Below, in pieces: positions 1 through 10,620 of a stretch of DNA of 39,585 nucleotides (position 1 is its first letter; each line of letters starts with the position of its first letter). The notes under the pieces were generated by a model. That model saw nothing but the letters and a program-made list of their open reading frames with translations, was not told where the DNA came from and did not search any database. Source of the DNA: Mesostigma viride (Eukaryota; Streptophyta; Mesostigmatophyceae; Mesostigmatales; Mesostigmataceae); NCBI GenBank assembly GCA_009746045.1, contig RPFO01001677.1, positions 277,501 to 317,085 on the forward strand, read 5' to 3'. A program made the translations under genes and the position numbers.

Positions 1-3000
1 CTTCATCCCCGCTATGCCCCTCGCTTATGTTCAGCATCGCCAGCCCTCGCCCTCACTCCCACCCTAGAGCACAGCCCAAGCTCTGCTGCCTCATTCAGGC
101 TCACTCACCCGCAGCCTTCCTCTGCACCTCTCGCCCGCGCCCTCGCTCAGGCCCCCTGTCCATTTGTTTGCCCAGTGGGGCCCGCCCTCACCCTACACTA
201 GCCTTTACCATCGCTATAGACCTGGCTCTCGCTCTGACCTGCACCCTCCCCGCCAACCTCGCACCATCACTCAGGTGCCCTTGCCCTGGGCCCCTATGCA
301 ATCGCCCGGTGGAAAACCCACCCACACCTCACTTCGCCTTTAATCGTTAGTAGTCAACTGGGTGCCATCACCCCCACCCTCACTGACCCTCACCTGGGCG
401 CACTTGCCCTCGCCCTCGCTCAGGTCCCATCTGCACACTCGCGCACTGGGGCCCATCCTCACCCTACCTAGCCCTGGCCCTTTTACCCTCGCTTTCATTC
501 TGATGCTCCCTCTCCACTACCTACACCTGCGCGGTTTCCCTCGCCCTCGCTTTTCATCGCTTTCACTCGCCCTCGCCCTCGCCCTCGCCCTCGCCCTCGC
601 CCTCGCCCTCGCCCTCGCCAGGTAAGGGCCACCCTCACCCTCCTTGGTCTTCATCCCCGCTATGCCCCTCGCTTATGTTCAGCATCGCCAGCCCTCGCCC
701 TCACTCCCACCCTAGAGCACAGCCCAAGCTCTGCTGCCTCATTCAGGCTCACTCACCCGCAGCCTTCCTCTGCACCTCTCGCCCGCGCCCTCGCTCAGGC
801 CCCCTGTCCATTTGTTTGCCCAGTGGGGCCCGCCCTCACCCTACACTAGCCTTTACCATCGCTATAGACCTGGCTCTCGCTCTGACCTGCACCCTCCCCG
901 CCAACCTCGCACCATCACTCAGGTGCCCTTGCCCTGGGCCCCTATGCAATCGCCCGGTGGAAAACCCACCCACACCTCACTTCGCCTTTAATCGTTAGTA
1001 GTCAACTGGGTGCCATCACCCCCACCCTCACTGACCCTCACCTGGGCGCACTTGCCCTCGCCCTCGCTCAGGTCCCATCTGCACACTCGCGCACTGGGGC
1101 CCATCCTCACCCTACCTAGCCCTGGCCCTTTTTCCCTCGCTTTCATTCTGATGCTCCCTCTCCACTACCTACACCTGTGCGCTTCCCCTCGCCCTCGCTT
1201 TCCATCGCTTTCACTCGCCCTCGCCCTCGCCAGGTGAGGGCCACCCTCACTCTCCTTGGTCTTCATCCCCGCTATGGCCCTCGCTTATGTTCAGTGTCCC
1301 CAGCCCTCGCCCTCACTCCCACCCTAAGGCACAGCCCTAGCTCTGCTGCCCTCACTCAGGCTCTCTCACCCGCAGCCTTCCTCTGCACCTCTCGCCCGCG
1401 CCCTCGCTCAGGCCCCCTGTGCATTTGTTTGCCCAGTGGGGCCCGCCCTCGCCCTACACTAGCCTTTATCATCGCTATAGACCTGGCCCTAAGTTGCTCT
1501 GGCCTTTACCCTCCCCGCCAACCTCGCACCATCACTCAGGTGCCCTTGCCCTGGGCCCCTATGCAATCGCCCGGTGGAAAACCCACCCACACCTCACTTC
1601 GCCTTTAATCGTTAGTAGTCAACTGGGTGCCATCACCCCCACCCTCACTGACCCTCACCTGGGCGCACTTGCCCTCGCCCTCGCTCAGGTCCCATCTGCA
1701 CACTCGCGCACTGGGGCCCATCCTCACCCTACCTAGCCCTGGCCCTTTTACCCTCGCTTTCATTCTGATGCTCCCTCTCCACTACCTACACCTGCGCGGT
1801 TTCCCTCGCCCTCGCTTTTCATCGCTTTCACTCGCCCTCGCCCTCGCCCTCGCCCTCGCCCTCGCCCTCGCCAGGTAAGGGCCACCCTCACCCTCCTTGG
1901 TCTTCATCCCCGCTATGCCCCTCGCTTATGTTCAGCATCGCCAGCCCTCGCCCTCACTCCCACCCTAGAGCACAGCCCAAGCTCTGCTGCCTCATTCAGG
2001 CTCACTCACCCGCAGCCTTCCTCTGCACCTCTCGCCCGCGCCCTCGCTCAGGCCCCCTGTCCATTTGTTTGCCCAGTGGGGCCCGCCCTCACCCTACACT
2101 AGCCTTTACCATCGCTATAGACCTGGCTCTCGCTCTGACCTGCACCCTCCCCGCCAACCTCGCACCATCACTCAGGTGCCCTTGCCCTGGGCCCCTATGC
2201 AATCGCCCGGTGGAAAACCCACCCACACCTCACTTCGCCTTTAATCGTTAGTAGTCAACTGGGTGCCATCACCCCCACCCTCACTGACCCTCACCTGGGC
2301 GCACTTGCCCTCGCCCTCGCTCAGGTCCCATCTGCACACTCGCGCACTGGGGCCCATCCTCACCCTACCTAGCCCTGGCCCTTTTTCCCTCGCTTTCATT
2401 CTGATGCTCCCTCTCCACTACCTACACCTGTGCGCTTCCCCTCGCCCTCGCTTTCCATCGCTTTCACTCGCCCTCGCCCTCGCCAGGTGAGGGCCACCCT
2501 CACTCTCCTTGGTCTTCATCCCCGCTATGGCCCTCGCTTATGTTCAGTGTCCCCAGCCCTCGCCCTCACTCCCACCCTAAAGCACAGCCCTAGCTCTGCT
2601 GCCCTCACTCAGGCTCTCTCACCCGCAGCCTTCCTCTGCACCTCTCGCCCGCGCCCTCGCTCAGGCCCCCTGTGCATTTGTTTGCCCAGTGGGGCCCGCC
2701 CTCGCCCTACACTAGCCTTTATCATCGCTATAGACCTGGCCCTAAGTTGCTCTGGCCTTTACCCTCCCCGCCAACCTCGCACCATCACTCAGGTGCCCTT
2801 GCCCTGGGCCCCTATGCAATCGCCCGGTGGAAAACCCACACACACCTCACTTCGCCTTTAATCGTTAGTAGTCAACTGGGTGCCATCACCCCCACCCTCA
2901 CTGACCCTCACCTGGGCGCACTTGCCCTCGCCCTCGCTCAGGTCCCATCTGCACACTCGCGCACTGGGGCCCATCCTCACCCTACCTAGCCCTGGCCCTT

Positions 3001-6000
3001 TTACCCTCGCTTTCATTCTGATGCTCCCTCTCCACTACCTACACCTGCGCGGTTTCCCTCGCCCTCGCTTTTCATCGCTTTCACTCGCCCTCGCCCTCGC
3101 CCTCGCCCTCGCCCTCGCCCTCGCCCTCGCCAGGTAAGGGCCACCCTCACCCTCCTTGGTCTTCATCCCCGCTATGCCCCTCGCTTATGTTCAGCATCGC
3201 CAGCCCTGGCCCTCACTCCCACCCTAGAGCACAGCCCAAGCTCTGCTGCCTCATTCGGCTCACTCACCCGCAGCCTTCCTCTGCACCTCTCGCCCGCGCC
3301 CTCGCTCAGGCCCCCTGTCCATTTGTTTGCCCAGTGGGGCCCGCCCTCACCCTACACTAGCCTTTACCATCGCTATAGACCTGGCTCTCGCTCTGACCTG
3401 CACCCTCCCCGCCAACCTCGCACCATACCTCACTCAGGTGCCCTTGCCCTGGGCCCCTATGCAATCGCCCGGTGGAAAACCCACCCACACCTCACTTCGC
3501 CTTTAATCGTTAGTAGTCAACTGGGTGCCATCACCCCCGCCCTCACTGGCCCTCACCTGGGCGCACTTGCCCTCGCCCTCGCTCAGGTCCCATCTGCACA
3601 CTCGCGCACTGGGGCCCATCCTCACCCTACCTAGCCCTGGCCCTTTTTCCCTCGCTTTCATTCTGATGCTCCCTCTCCACTACCTACACCTGTGCGCTTC
3701 CCCTCGCCCTCGCTTTCCATCGCTTTCACTCGCCCTCGCCCTCGCCAGGTGAGGGCCACCCTCACTCTCCTTGGTCTTCATCCCCGCTATGGCCCTCGCT
3801 TATGTTCAGTGTCCCCAGCCCTCACCCTCACTCCCACCCTAAAGCACAGCCCTAGCTCTGCTGCCCTCACTCAGGCTCTCTCACCCGCAGCCTTCCTCTG
3901 CACCTCTCGCCCGCGCCCTCGCTCAGGCCCCCTGTGCATTTGTTTGCCCAGTGGGGCCCGCCCTCGCCCTACACTAGCCTTTACCATCGCTATAGACCTG
4001 GCCCTAAGTTGCTCTGGCCTTTACCCTCACCCCCAACCTCGCACCATCACTCAGGTGCCCTTGCCCTGGGCCCCTATGCAATCGCCCGGTGGAAAACCCA
4101 CCCACACCTCACTTCGCCTTTAATCGTTAGTAGTCAACTGGGTGCCATCACCCCCACCCTCACTGACCCTCACCTGGGCGCACTTGCCCTCGCCCTCGCT
4201 CAGGTCCCATCTGCACACTCGCGCACTGGGGCCCATCCTCACCCTACCTAGCCCTGGCCCTTTTACCCTCGCTTTCATTCTGATGCTCCCTCTCCACTAC
4301 CTACACCTGCGCGGTTTCCCTCGCCCTCGCTTTTCATCGCTTTCACTCGCCCTCGCCCTCGCCCTCGCCCTCGCCCTCGCCCTCGCCCTCGCCCTCGCCC
4401 TCGCCAGGTAAGGGCCACCCTCACCCTCCTTGGTCTTCATCCCCGCTATGCCCTCGCTTATGTTCAGCATCGCCAGCCCTCGCCCTCACTCCCACCCTAG
4501 AGCACAGCCCAAGCTCTGCTGCCTCATTCAGGCTCACTCACCCGCAGCCTTCCTCTGCACCTCTCGCCCGCGCCCTCGCTCAGGCCCCCTGTCCATTTGT
4601 TTGCCCAGTGGGGCCCGCCCTCACCCTACACTAGCCTTTACCATCGCTATAGACCTGGCTCTCGCTCTGGCCTGCACCCTCCCCCCAACCTCGCACCATC
4701 ACTCAGGTGCCCTTGCCCTGGGCCCCTATGCAATCGCCCGGTGGAAAACCCACCCACACCTCACTTCGCCTTTAATCGTTAGTAGTCAACTGGGTGCCAT
4801 CACCCCCACCCTCACTGACCCTCACCTGGGCGCACTTGCCCTCGCCCTCGCTCAGGTCCCATCTGCACACTCGCGCACTGGGGCCCATCCTCACCCTACC
4901 TAGCCCTGGCCCTTTTACCCTCGCTTTCATTCTGATGCTCCCTCTCCACTACCTACACCTGCGCGGTTTCCCTCGCCCTCGCTTTTCATCGCTTTCACTC
5001 GCCCTCGCCCTCGCCCTCGCCCTCGCCCTCGCCCTCGCCCTCGCCCTCGCCAGGTAAGGGCCACCCTCACCCTCCTTGGTCTTCATCCCCGCTATGCCCC
5101 TCGCTTATGTTCAGCATCGCCAGCCCTCGCCCTCACTCCCACCCTAGAGCACAGCCCAAGCTCTGCTGCCTCATTCAGGCTCACTCACCCGCAGCCTTCC
5201 TCTGCACCTCTCGCCCGCGCCCTCGCTCAGGCCCCCTGTCCATTTGTTTGCCCAGTGGGGCCCGCCCTCACCCTACACTAGCCTTTACCATCGCTATAGA
5301 CCTGGCTCTCGCTCTGACCTGCACCCTCCCCGCCAACCTCGCACCATCACTCAGGTGCCCTTGCCCTGGGCCCCTATGCAATCGCCCGGTGGAAAACCCA
5401 CCCACACCTCACTTCGCCTTTAATCGTTAGTAGTCAACTGGGTGCCATCACCCCCGCCCTCACTGGCCCTCACCTGGGCGCACTTGCCCTCGCCCTCGCT
5501 CAGGTCCCATCTGCACACTCGCGCACTGGGGCCCATCCTCACCCTACCTAGCCCTGGCCCTTTTTCCCTCGCTTTCATTCTGATGCTCCCTCTCCACTAC
5601 CTACACCTGTGCGCTTCCCCTCGCCCTCGCTTTCCATCGCTTTCACTCGCCCTCGCCCTCGCCAGGTGAGGGCCACCCTCACTCTCCTTGGTCTTCATCC
5701 CCGCTATGGCCCTCGCTTATGTTCAGTGTCCCCAGCCCTCACCCTCACTCCCACCCTAAAGCACAGCCCTAGCTCTGCTGCCCTCACTCAGGCTCTCTCA
5801 CCCGCAGCCTTCCTCTGCACCTCTCGCCCGCGCCCTCGCTCAGGCCCCCTGTGCATTTGTTTGCCCAGTGGGGCCCGCCCTCGCCCTACACTAGCCTTTA
5901 CCATCGCTATAGACCTGGCCCTAAGTTGCTCTGGCCTTTACCCTCACCCCCAACCTCGCACCATCACTCAGGTGCCCTTGCCCTGGGCCCCTATGCAATC

Positions 6001-7095
6001 GCCCGGTGGAAAACCCACACACACCTCACTTCGCCTTTAATCGTTAGTAGTCAACTGGGTGCCATCACCCCCACCCTCACTGACCCTCACCTGGGCGCAC
6101 TTGCCCTCGCCCTCGCTCAGGTCCCATCTGCACACTCGCGCACTGGGGCCCATCCTCACCCTACCTAGCCCTGGCCCTTTTACCCTCGCTTTCATTCTGA
6201 TGCTCCCTCTCCACTACCTACACCTGCGCGGTTTCCCTCGCCCTCGCTTTTCATCGCTTTCACTCGCCCTCGCCCTCGCCCTCGCCCTCGCCCTCGCCCT
6301 CGCCCTCGCCCTCGCCCTCGCCAGGTAAGGGCCACCCTCACCCTCCTTGGTCTTCATCCCCGCTATGCCCCTCGCTTATGTTCAGCATCGCCAGCCCTCG
6401 CCCTCACTCCCACCCTAGAGCACAGCCCAAGCTCTGCTGCCTCATTCAGGCTCACTCACCCGCAGCCTTCCTCTGCACCTCTCGCCCGCGCCCTCGCTCA
6501 GGCCCCCTGTCCATTTGTTTGCCCAGTGGGGCCCGCCCTCACCCTACACTAGCCTTTACCATCGCTATAGACCTGGCTCTCGCTCTGACCTGCACCCTCC
6601 CCGCCAACCTCGCACCATCACTCAGGTGCCCTTGCCCTGGGCCCCTATGCAATCGCCCGGTGGAAAACCCACCCACACCTCACTTCGCCTTTAATCGTTA
6701 GTAGTCAACTGGGTGCCATCACCCCCGCCCTCACTGGCCCTCACCTGGGCGCACTTGCCCTCGCCCTCGCTCAGGTCTCATCTGCACACTCGCGCACTGG
6801 GGCCCATCCTCACCCTACCTAGCCCTGGCCCTTTTTCCCTCGCTTTCATTCTGATGCTCCCTCTCCACTACCTACACCTGTGCGCTTCCCCTCGCCCTCG
6901 CTTTCCATCGCTTTCACTCGCCCTCGCCCTCGCCAGGTGAGGGCCACCCTCACTCTCCTTGGTCTTCATCCCCGCTATGGCCCTCGCTTATGTTCAGTGT
7001 CCCCAGCCCTCACCCTCACTCCCACCCTAAAGCACAGCCCTAGCTCTGCTGCCCTCACTCAGGCTCTCTCACCCGCAGCCTTCCTCTGCACCTCT
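1..7095. repeat. Satellite array of alternating ~612 and ~650 bp monomers
   Basis: A tandem array that probably continues beyond the left edge. The anchor cttcatccccgctatg recurs at 1, 649, 1261, 1902, 2514, 3161, 3776, 4435, 5081, 5693, 6352 and 6963, giving spacings of 611-659 bp. There are two monomer types. Type X begins with gcatcgcc after the anchor region and ends gtgcgcttcccc with 3 CTCGCC units. Type Y begins with gtgtcccc and ends gcgcggtttccc with 7-10 units. They mostly alternate, making a ~1.26 kb higher-order repeat. The monomers starting at 1 and 4435 are hybrids with an X start and a Y end, as expected from unequal exchange. Copies are nearly identical, so the array is homogenised. 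The + strand is strongly C-rich. Open frames of 75-157 codons exist in all forward frames but are low-complexity by-products of composition, so I call no gene. Similarity to a known satellite cannot be judged here. Confidence 0.96.
566..619. repeat. CTCGCC hexamer block, 9 copies (example of a variable block)
   Basis: Each Y-type monomer has such a block directly before a CCAGGTAAGG sequence. Copy numbers read from the sequence are 9 at 566-619, 7 at 1831-1872, 8 at 3084-3131, 10 at 4346-4405, 9 at 4998-5051 and 10 at 6263-6322. X-type monomers have only 3. The length differences are whole hexamers, typical of replication slippage. The complementary strand reads GGGCGA repeats, that is, four or more GGG runs separated by 3 nt, which is a G-quadruplex motif. 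Confidence 0.93.
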
Positions 7096-7300
7096 CGCCC
7101 TCGCCCTCGCCCTCGCCCTCGCCCTCGCCCTCGCCCTCGCCCTCGCCCTCGCCCTCGCCCTCGCCCTCGCCCTCGCCCGCCCTCGCCCTCGCCCTCGCCC
7201 TCGCCCTCGCCCTCGCCCTCGCCCTCGCCCTCGCCCTCGCCCTCGCCCTCGCCCTCGCCCTCGCCCTCGCCCTCGCCCTCGCCCTCGCCCTCGCCCTCGC
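7096..7300. repeat. Large CCCTCG hexamer array closing the satellite
   Basis: About 34 near-perfect hexamers with one 2-nt deletion near 7176-7182 (gcccgccc). The array replaces the rest of the last monomer (anchor at 6963) and abuts non-satellite DNA at 7301. The - strand carries dozens of GGG runs with 3-nt loops. The unit is not a known telomeric repeat (plants CCCTAAA; Chlamydomonas CCCTAAAA). Arginine/glycine-rich and proline/serine-rich open frames across it are translation artefacts of the hexamer. Confidence 0.95.
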
Positions 7301-7487
7301 AATGATGTTTAGCTTAGGAAGTCACTAAAGGCGCACCACTCATAAAAGGCTTCACGTTTGATTGTGTAGGCAACAACATAGACTGCGTCGTAACACTCCT
7401 TGACATACTTACTAATTGCCGTAGTCTGGTGCACGTGAGCACGTCATGCTGCATTTTGTGTTGGAGCTCGGACTCGATCAATTATCA

Positions 7488-7590
7488 TCAAGTAAGTACT
7501 TGCGTGTCATGGGCATGGGCATGCATGGAGTACTATGCTAACCTCATTAGAAAAAACGACTACATATTTTTTCAAATTATCTTCAGGTTG
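7488..7590 (-). mobile_element. LINE 3' end fragment, reverse orientation, GTAA-tailed
   Basis: The segment starts aagtaagtacttgcgtgtcatg and continues with the ...gagtactatgctaacctcattag block that recurs at 9411, 31531 and, reverse-complemented, at 8692, 39350 and 39585. It is the 3' terminus of a non-LTR retrotransposon read on the - strand, truncated at its 5' side. Similarity fades after about 7590. The 187 bp between the satellite and this fragment (7301-7487) are unique and show nothing I can name. Confidence 0.75.
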
Positions 7591-7682
7591 TTGCATCATT
7601 GGTTGTAGAGCCTGACACCCTAGATATGATGTCAGATCAAGCTAAATTGCATCCCATATTCCTAGTAAGCTTTTAGGACGGC

Positions 7683-8692
7683 ATGCAGCCCAATCCCCCC
7701 GGCGACTCGCTTCAAGCTCCTTGGCAGCGGGCTCCCCTCCACGGCCGACGGCATCAACACCCGCATTGCCCAGGCCTGGGCCGGCTGGGCGGCCCTCCGC
7801 CGCCTCGACATGTAGGTTCTGGACATGTCGCTAACTGAGTGAGCGGCTCAAGCGCATTCTGTTCAAGGCTCGGTTGCATATGTCGGTCCTCAGCATATAT
7901 CCTCCTTTACGGCTGCGAGGCGTGGACCCGTGGACCAGGCACTGAGCAAGCAGCTTGACGGCACTAGTCACTCGAATGCTCCCTCACATCCTCGGCGTCC
8001 GCTGCCAAGAGCGCCGCACCCGGGCCGAGCTCTACTGCGAGCTCCCTCTTGTCACCCATACCATCTGACACCGCCGCCTCCTCTTTGCCGGCAAGCCTGC
8101 ACAGACCAGGTGAATACTGATGTCGGCCCTGCGGGCGGGCTTAGGACTGGCCAACCAATTAACCAAGTAGACACCTCCTCCTATGGCAGGGCCCAGCGTT
8201 TGTCCCGTCACAACCCACTGGCAAACTTGTGCGCGCCGGGCACCGACGCGGCGCGACCCGGACCTATGTGTGTACACTGCATTGCTTGAGGATGCAGGGC
8301 TTCTGGGATTATCTGTACTCCGCGCACGCATAATGATGGACAAAGTAAAGGGGAAATGGGCTGCCGTCTGCGATAAGCACCTTCCTGAGGGGCATGCTCT
8401 TGTTTCCTCCCCATGGCCCCACGGCCCATTGCTGGAATGCAGGGTAGAAGTCCGCAGGTGGAGGTTATAATTGCCCTTAAGGATCGCCGCTACACTACCG
8501 CCTTGTCTGCCATTACAGTAGTACGTCAGTAGAGGACAGCACAGATGAGGATTATATCGATCCCCTCTAGTGACTTTATGGTTGGGGCATGATGCAGACA
8601 ATATTTGTAACTTGCGTGTAATTATTTTCTAATGAGATTAGTTAGCATAGGACTCCGCGGCATGCCCATGAGCATGACACGCAATACTTACC
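7683..8692 (+). pseudogene. LINE ORF2 C-terminus and 3' UTR (degraded)
   Basis: Read with stops and frameshifts, this segment encodes the C-terminal part of a LINE reverse-transcriptase protein. It opens with FKLLGSGLPSTADGINTRIA, then a YGCEAWT-like stretch, then ELPLVTHTI and HRRLLFAGK. A TGA at about 8067-8069 stands where the copy at 32.3 kb has an arginine codon. The segment after 8300 matches the end of that second copy (RTYV..LLEDAGLLGLSVLRA). The 3' UTR follows (gcaggtggaggttataattgccc, then the block ending catgacacgcaatacttacc). It is a 5'-truncated dead copy. Which LINE clade it belongs to I cannot say without a search. Confidence 0.8.
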
Positions 8693-8861
8693 AGCTTGCA
8701 TGTTTTCTGATGAACCACCTCCGTGAGCGTTGTGAAATGGGGGCCGGGTCACCCCCCACCAGGGTTCACTGCCGGCCATTACCATGATGATGTCGACTGT
8801 CATTACATTGTTGCAAATGTGCACACCGGTCGTGCTCATGGCTGTAATAGCCAACAGTGAG

Positions 8862-9033
8862 GTTAATATTGTACAAAACCCTTTGTGCCGAGCAGCAAAA
8901 GGTACTTCGTACAATGTTAACCTAACTCAGACCTAGTCTGGTCACTGGGGCGAGATCGAGGAATCACTATGTACGCTCGGAACAGTGACCCATAAATGTA
9001 ATCTGAATATTCATGATGAGTGCAAGTCTAGCT
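8862..9033 (+). repeat. Structured dispersed repeat, copy 1
   Basis: This region aligns with 31914-32060 over about 150-170 bp. Shared blocks in order are ATTGT, AACC, GCCGAG, CAAAAGGT, ACCTAG, GGGCGA, GAATCACTA, GCTCGGAACA and GCAAGT. The first part can fold as a hairpin (attgtacaaaaccct with aggtacttcgtacaat). A second hairpin pairs ggtcactg with cagtgacc. The paired positions differ in sequence between the two copies but stay complementary. It could be a SINE or an RNA-gene-derived repeat. Orientation is arbitrary. Confidence 0.6.
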
Positions 9034-9410
9034 AGGGCACATGCGAACATGAATCTGGGCGCAGCGGTTGCCATATCGCGGGACGAAAAAGTTGTTTCCT
9101 AGAGGATTCGAACCTCAGCGCCCTGAAGGGTTATATATCCACACGGTCCTGCAAAGCGTCACGATGGCCGGGTTTCCAGTGGTGCGGCAAGGTTTGGTTG
9201 CTATATACATAATAAAGAGGGCCGCTCATGTAGAAACCATGTGCCACGTTAGTTTGTGGATTACCTTAATTGCTGCTCAGGCAGTCTTCAGGATAGCTCG
9301 TATGAGCCAAGTTGATGCCGATTCTCAATGCAGCGTGACTGCAGCACATACCGGACCAGTGCAGTATAAGTTGCGGACATCATTGCTGCAGTTTTCATTT
9401 TTTACCTGAT
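9034..9410. other. Intergenic DNA, no gene recognised
   Basis: No coding frame resembles anything I know. The only notable word is ggattcgaacc near 9105, the reverse complement of a tRNA T-arm/B-box (GGTTCGAATCC), with a short flanking stem. No D-arm or acceptor stem can be paired around it, so I do not call a tRNA. Confidence 0.5.
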
Positions 9411-9595
9411 AAGTAAGTAAGTAAGTACTTGCGTCAGTTGCGTGTCATGCGCAAAGGCATGCCACGGAGTACTATGCTAATCTCATTAGAAAAATAATTA
9501 CACAAACGTTTAAACAAATATCGTCTGCATCATCCCCCAACCGTTAAGCACTAGATGGGGATGTAATCCTCATCCGAGCTGTCCTCTTTACTTGA
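9411..9595 (-). mobile_element. LINE 3' end fragment, reverse orientation, GTAA-tailed
   Basis: Begins with four GTAA-type units (taagtaagtaagtaagtac) and continues through the tail block, the gtttaaacaaatatcgtctgcatcatccccc stretch and the ...gatgaggattacatcccc...gaggacag 3' UTR region, all in reverse complement. It is nearly identical to 39150-39360 on the opposite strand. It ends abruptly near 9595, a typical 5'-truncated LINE insertion of about 185 bp. Confidence 0.85.
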
Positions 9596-10620
9596 TGGTA
9601 GCAAAGCTGACAGTGCAAACCTTCTGGAAGTCAGACACTGGCATGGCTGTGCAGCATCGAAGAAACTCGATTTCTTCCCCAGTTTCTTGGCCCTTTTTAA
9701 TTAAAATGAGGTATAGCAATTTGGCGAGCCGGCCATGCAGGGGTCAGGCAGAGTTGGTATGCTTTCACTGCCAAGGGCAACAACTTGCAGGATCGATGCA
9801 CAAGTGGCTCATGCATTATTTACTTATATATATTGCATGAATGAGTATCTCTTTGCATGGTATGTAATTAAGTGTCTTCAACATGCATGTGTACGATGTT
9901 TTATTGTGAGTCCAGGGGTATTAGACTCCATGCGTGTATTATTGCTTTGTTGACAGACAGTAAAATCATGTACCGCTTGTATGCTGGGCAGTGAGCCAGC
10001 TTTGTATTCTATCCTTATTATTAGTGTCACAAACATGTCAGTGAGTGAGAAATGGTTCAAACAACCCTGAAAGCCATCAAATCTAGTGGTCACGTACGAT
10101 TGCGTATTATCCCGTATTATACCGTATTATACCGTATTATACCGTATTATACTTACTATACGGACCCTGTGCGTATAACCGCGTATTACGTGTAATGGAA
10201 CTCTGCAACCAATACGCGTGAAGCGCCAAGCGGGCAAAGCGAGCGGCCGCTTCAGCAGCCTCCTTTCCGGAACGCCGCGAAGGAGCAAGTCACGATTTCT
10301 CTCCGGAGCGCAGCGATGGATGGAGCACGTTACTCAGAACTACTGTACGGATGCATGGCCTGGAACATACGGTGTAGGGGCACCGGCCGCGGGCAGAGTA
10401 GCAGCGGGGAAGTGGGGGGGCCTTGGTAGCCTCACTCACGTGACGAAAATGGCTGACGGCGGTATGGCTGACAGCGGACCTCAGATCTTTTGCATCTGAG
10501 CCCCAAAGTTGGTCAGATCACTTGCATTCGATGCGCCTTTTTAAGACGCACTCGCCAGTGTAATCGGTTACTGCTGAAACGCAGTATCGACAAATTAAGT
10601 TACGCACGTGACAAGCAGCT
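9596..10620. other. Intergenic, AT-richer stretch without recognisable genes
   Basis: About 1 kb of lower GC content than its surroundings between LINE remnants. The open frames here (for instance 10218-10499) show no family signature, and I judge them spurious. The only structure found is the decamer repeat at 10103-10152. The 3' part may be 5' UTR of the LINE whose ORF1 starts at 10621. Confidence 0.5.
10103..10152. repeat. Decamer microsatellite CGTATTATAC, ~5 copies
   Basis: Five consecutive 10-bp units; the first reads cgtattatcc and the rest cgtattatac. The array is followed by acttactatacgg and a diverged gcgtattacgtg. A 10-bp period equals about one helical turn. No associated gene is visible. 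Confidence 0.9.

Noticed and set aside
7096-7300. Telomeric repeat array
   Set aside because: The unit CCCTCG is not a known telomere repeat, it lies internal to the window, and it is an expansion of the hexamer already present in each monomer.
7069-7302. Arg/Gly-rich reverse frame resembling an RGG protein
   Set aside because: It is only the translation of the CCCTCG microsatellite.
27-7305. Dozens of forward open frames of 75-157 codons (Pro/Ser/Leu/Ala-rich) across the satellite
   Set aside because: They repeat with the monomer in every forward frame and come from C-rich composition lacking stop codons. Changes between copies are not codon-aware and the hexamer repeats translate to Leu-Ala or Arg-Pro runs.
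7488-8692. Terminal inverted repeats of a DNA transposon (GTAA...TTAC ends facing each other)
   Set aside because: The end blocks are LINE 3' ends in opposite orientation. Other single copies (9411, 31531) are truncated at different points, as for independent LINE insertions, and the interior is LINE ORF2 sequence.
8705-8770. Hammerhead ribozyme (ctgatga ... gaaa ... with a tgggggc/ccccca stem)
   Set aside because: The core words are present, but stem II is mismatched and the U-H cleavage dinucleotide expected after stem III is missing.
9068-9130. tRNA gene on the - strand (GGTTCGAATCC near 9105)
   Set aside because: Only the T-arm is present. No acceptor, D- or anticodon arm can be paired at the right distance.
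10218-10499. 93-codon ORF upstream of the LINE ORF1 remnant
   Set aside because: No recognisable domain, no conserved neighbour and no homologous frame elsewhere in the window.
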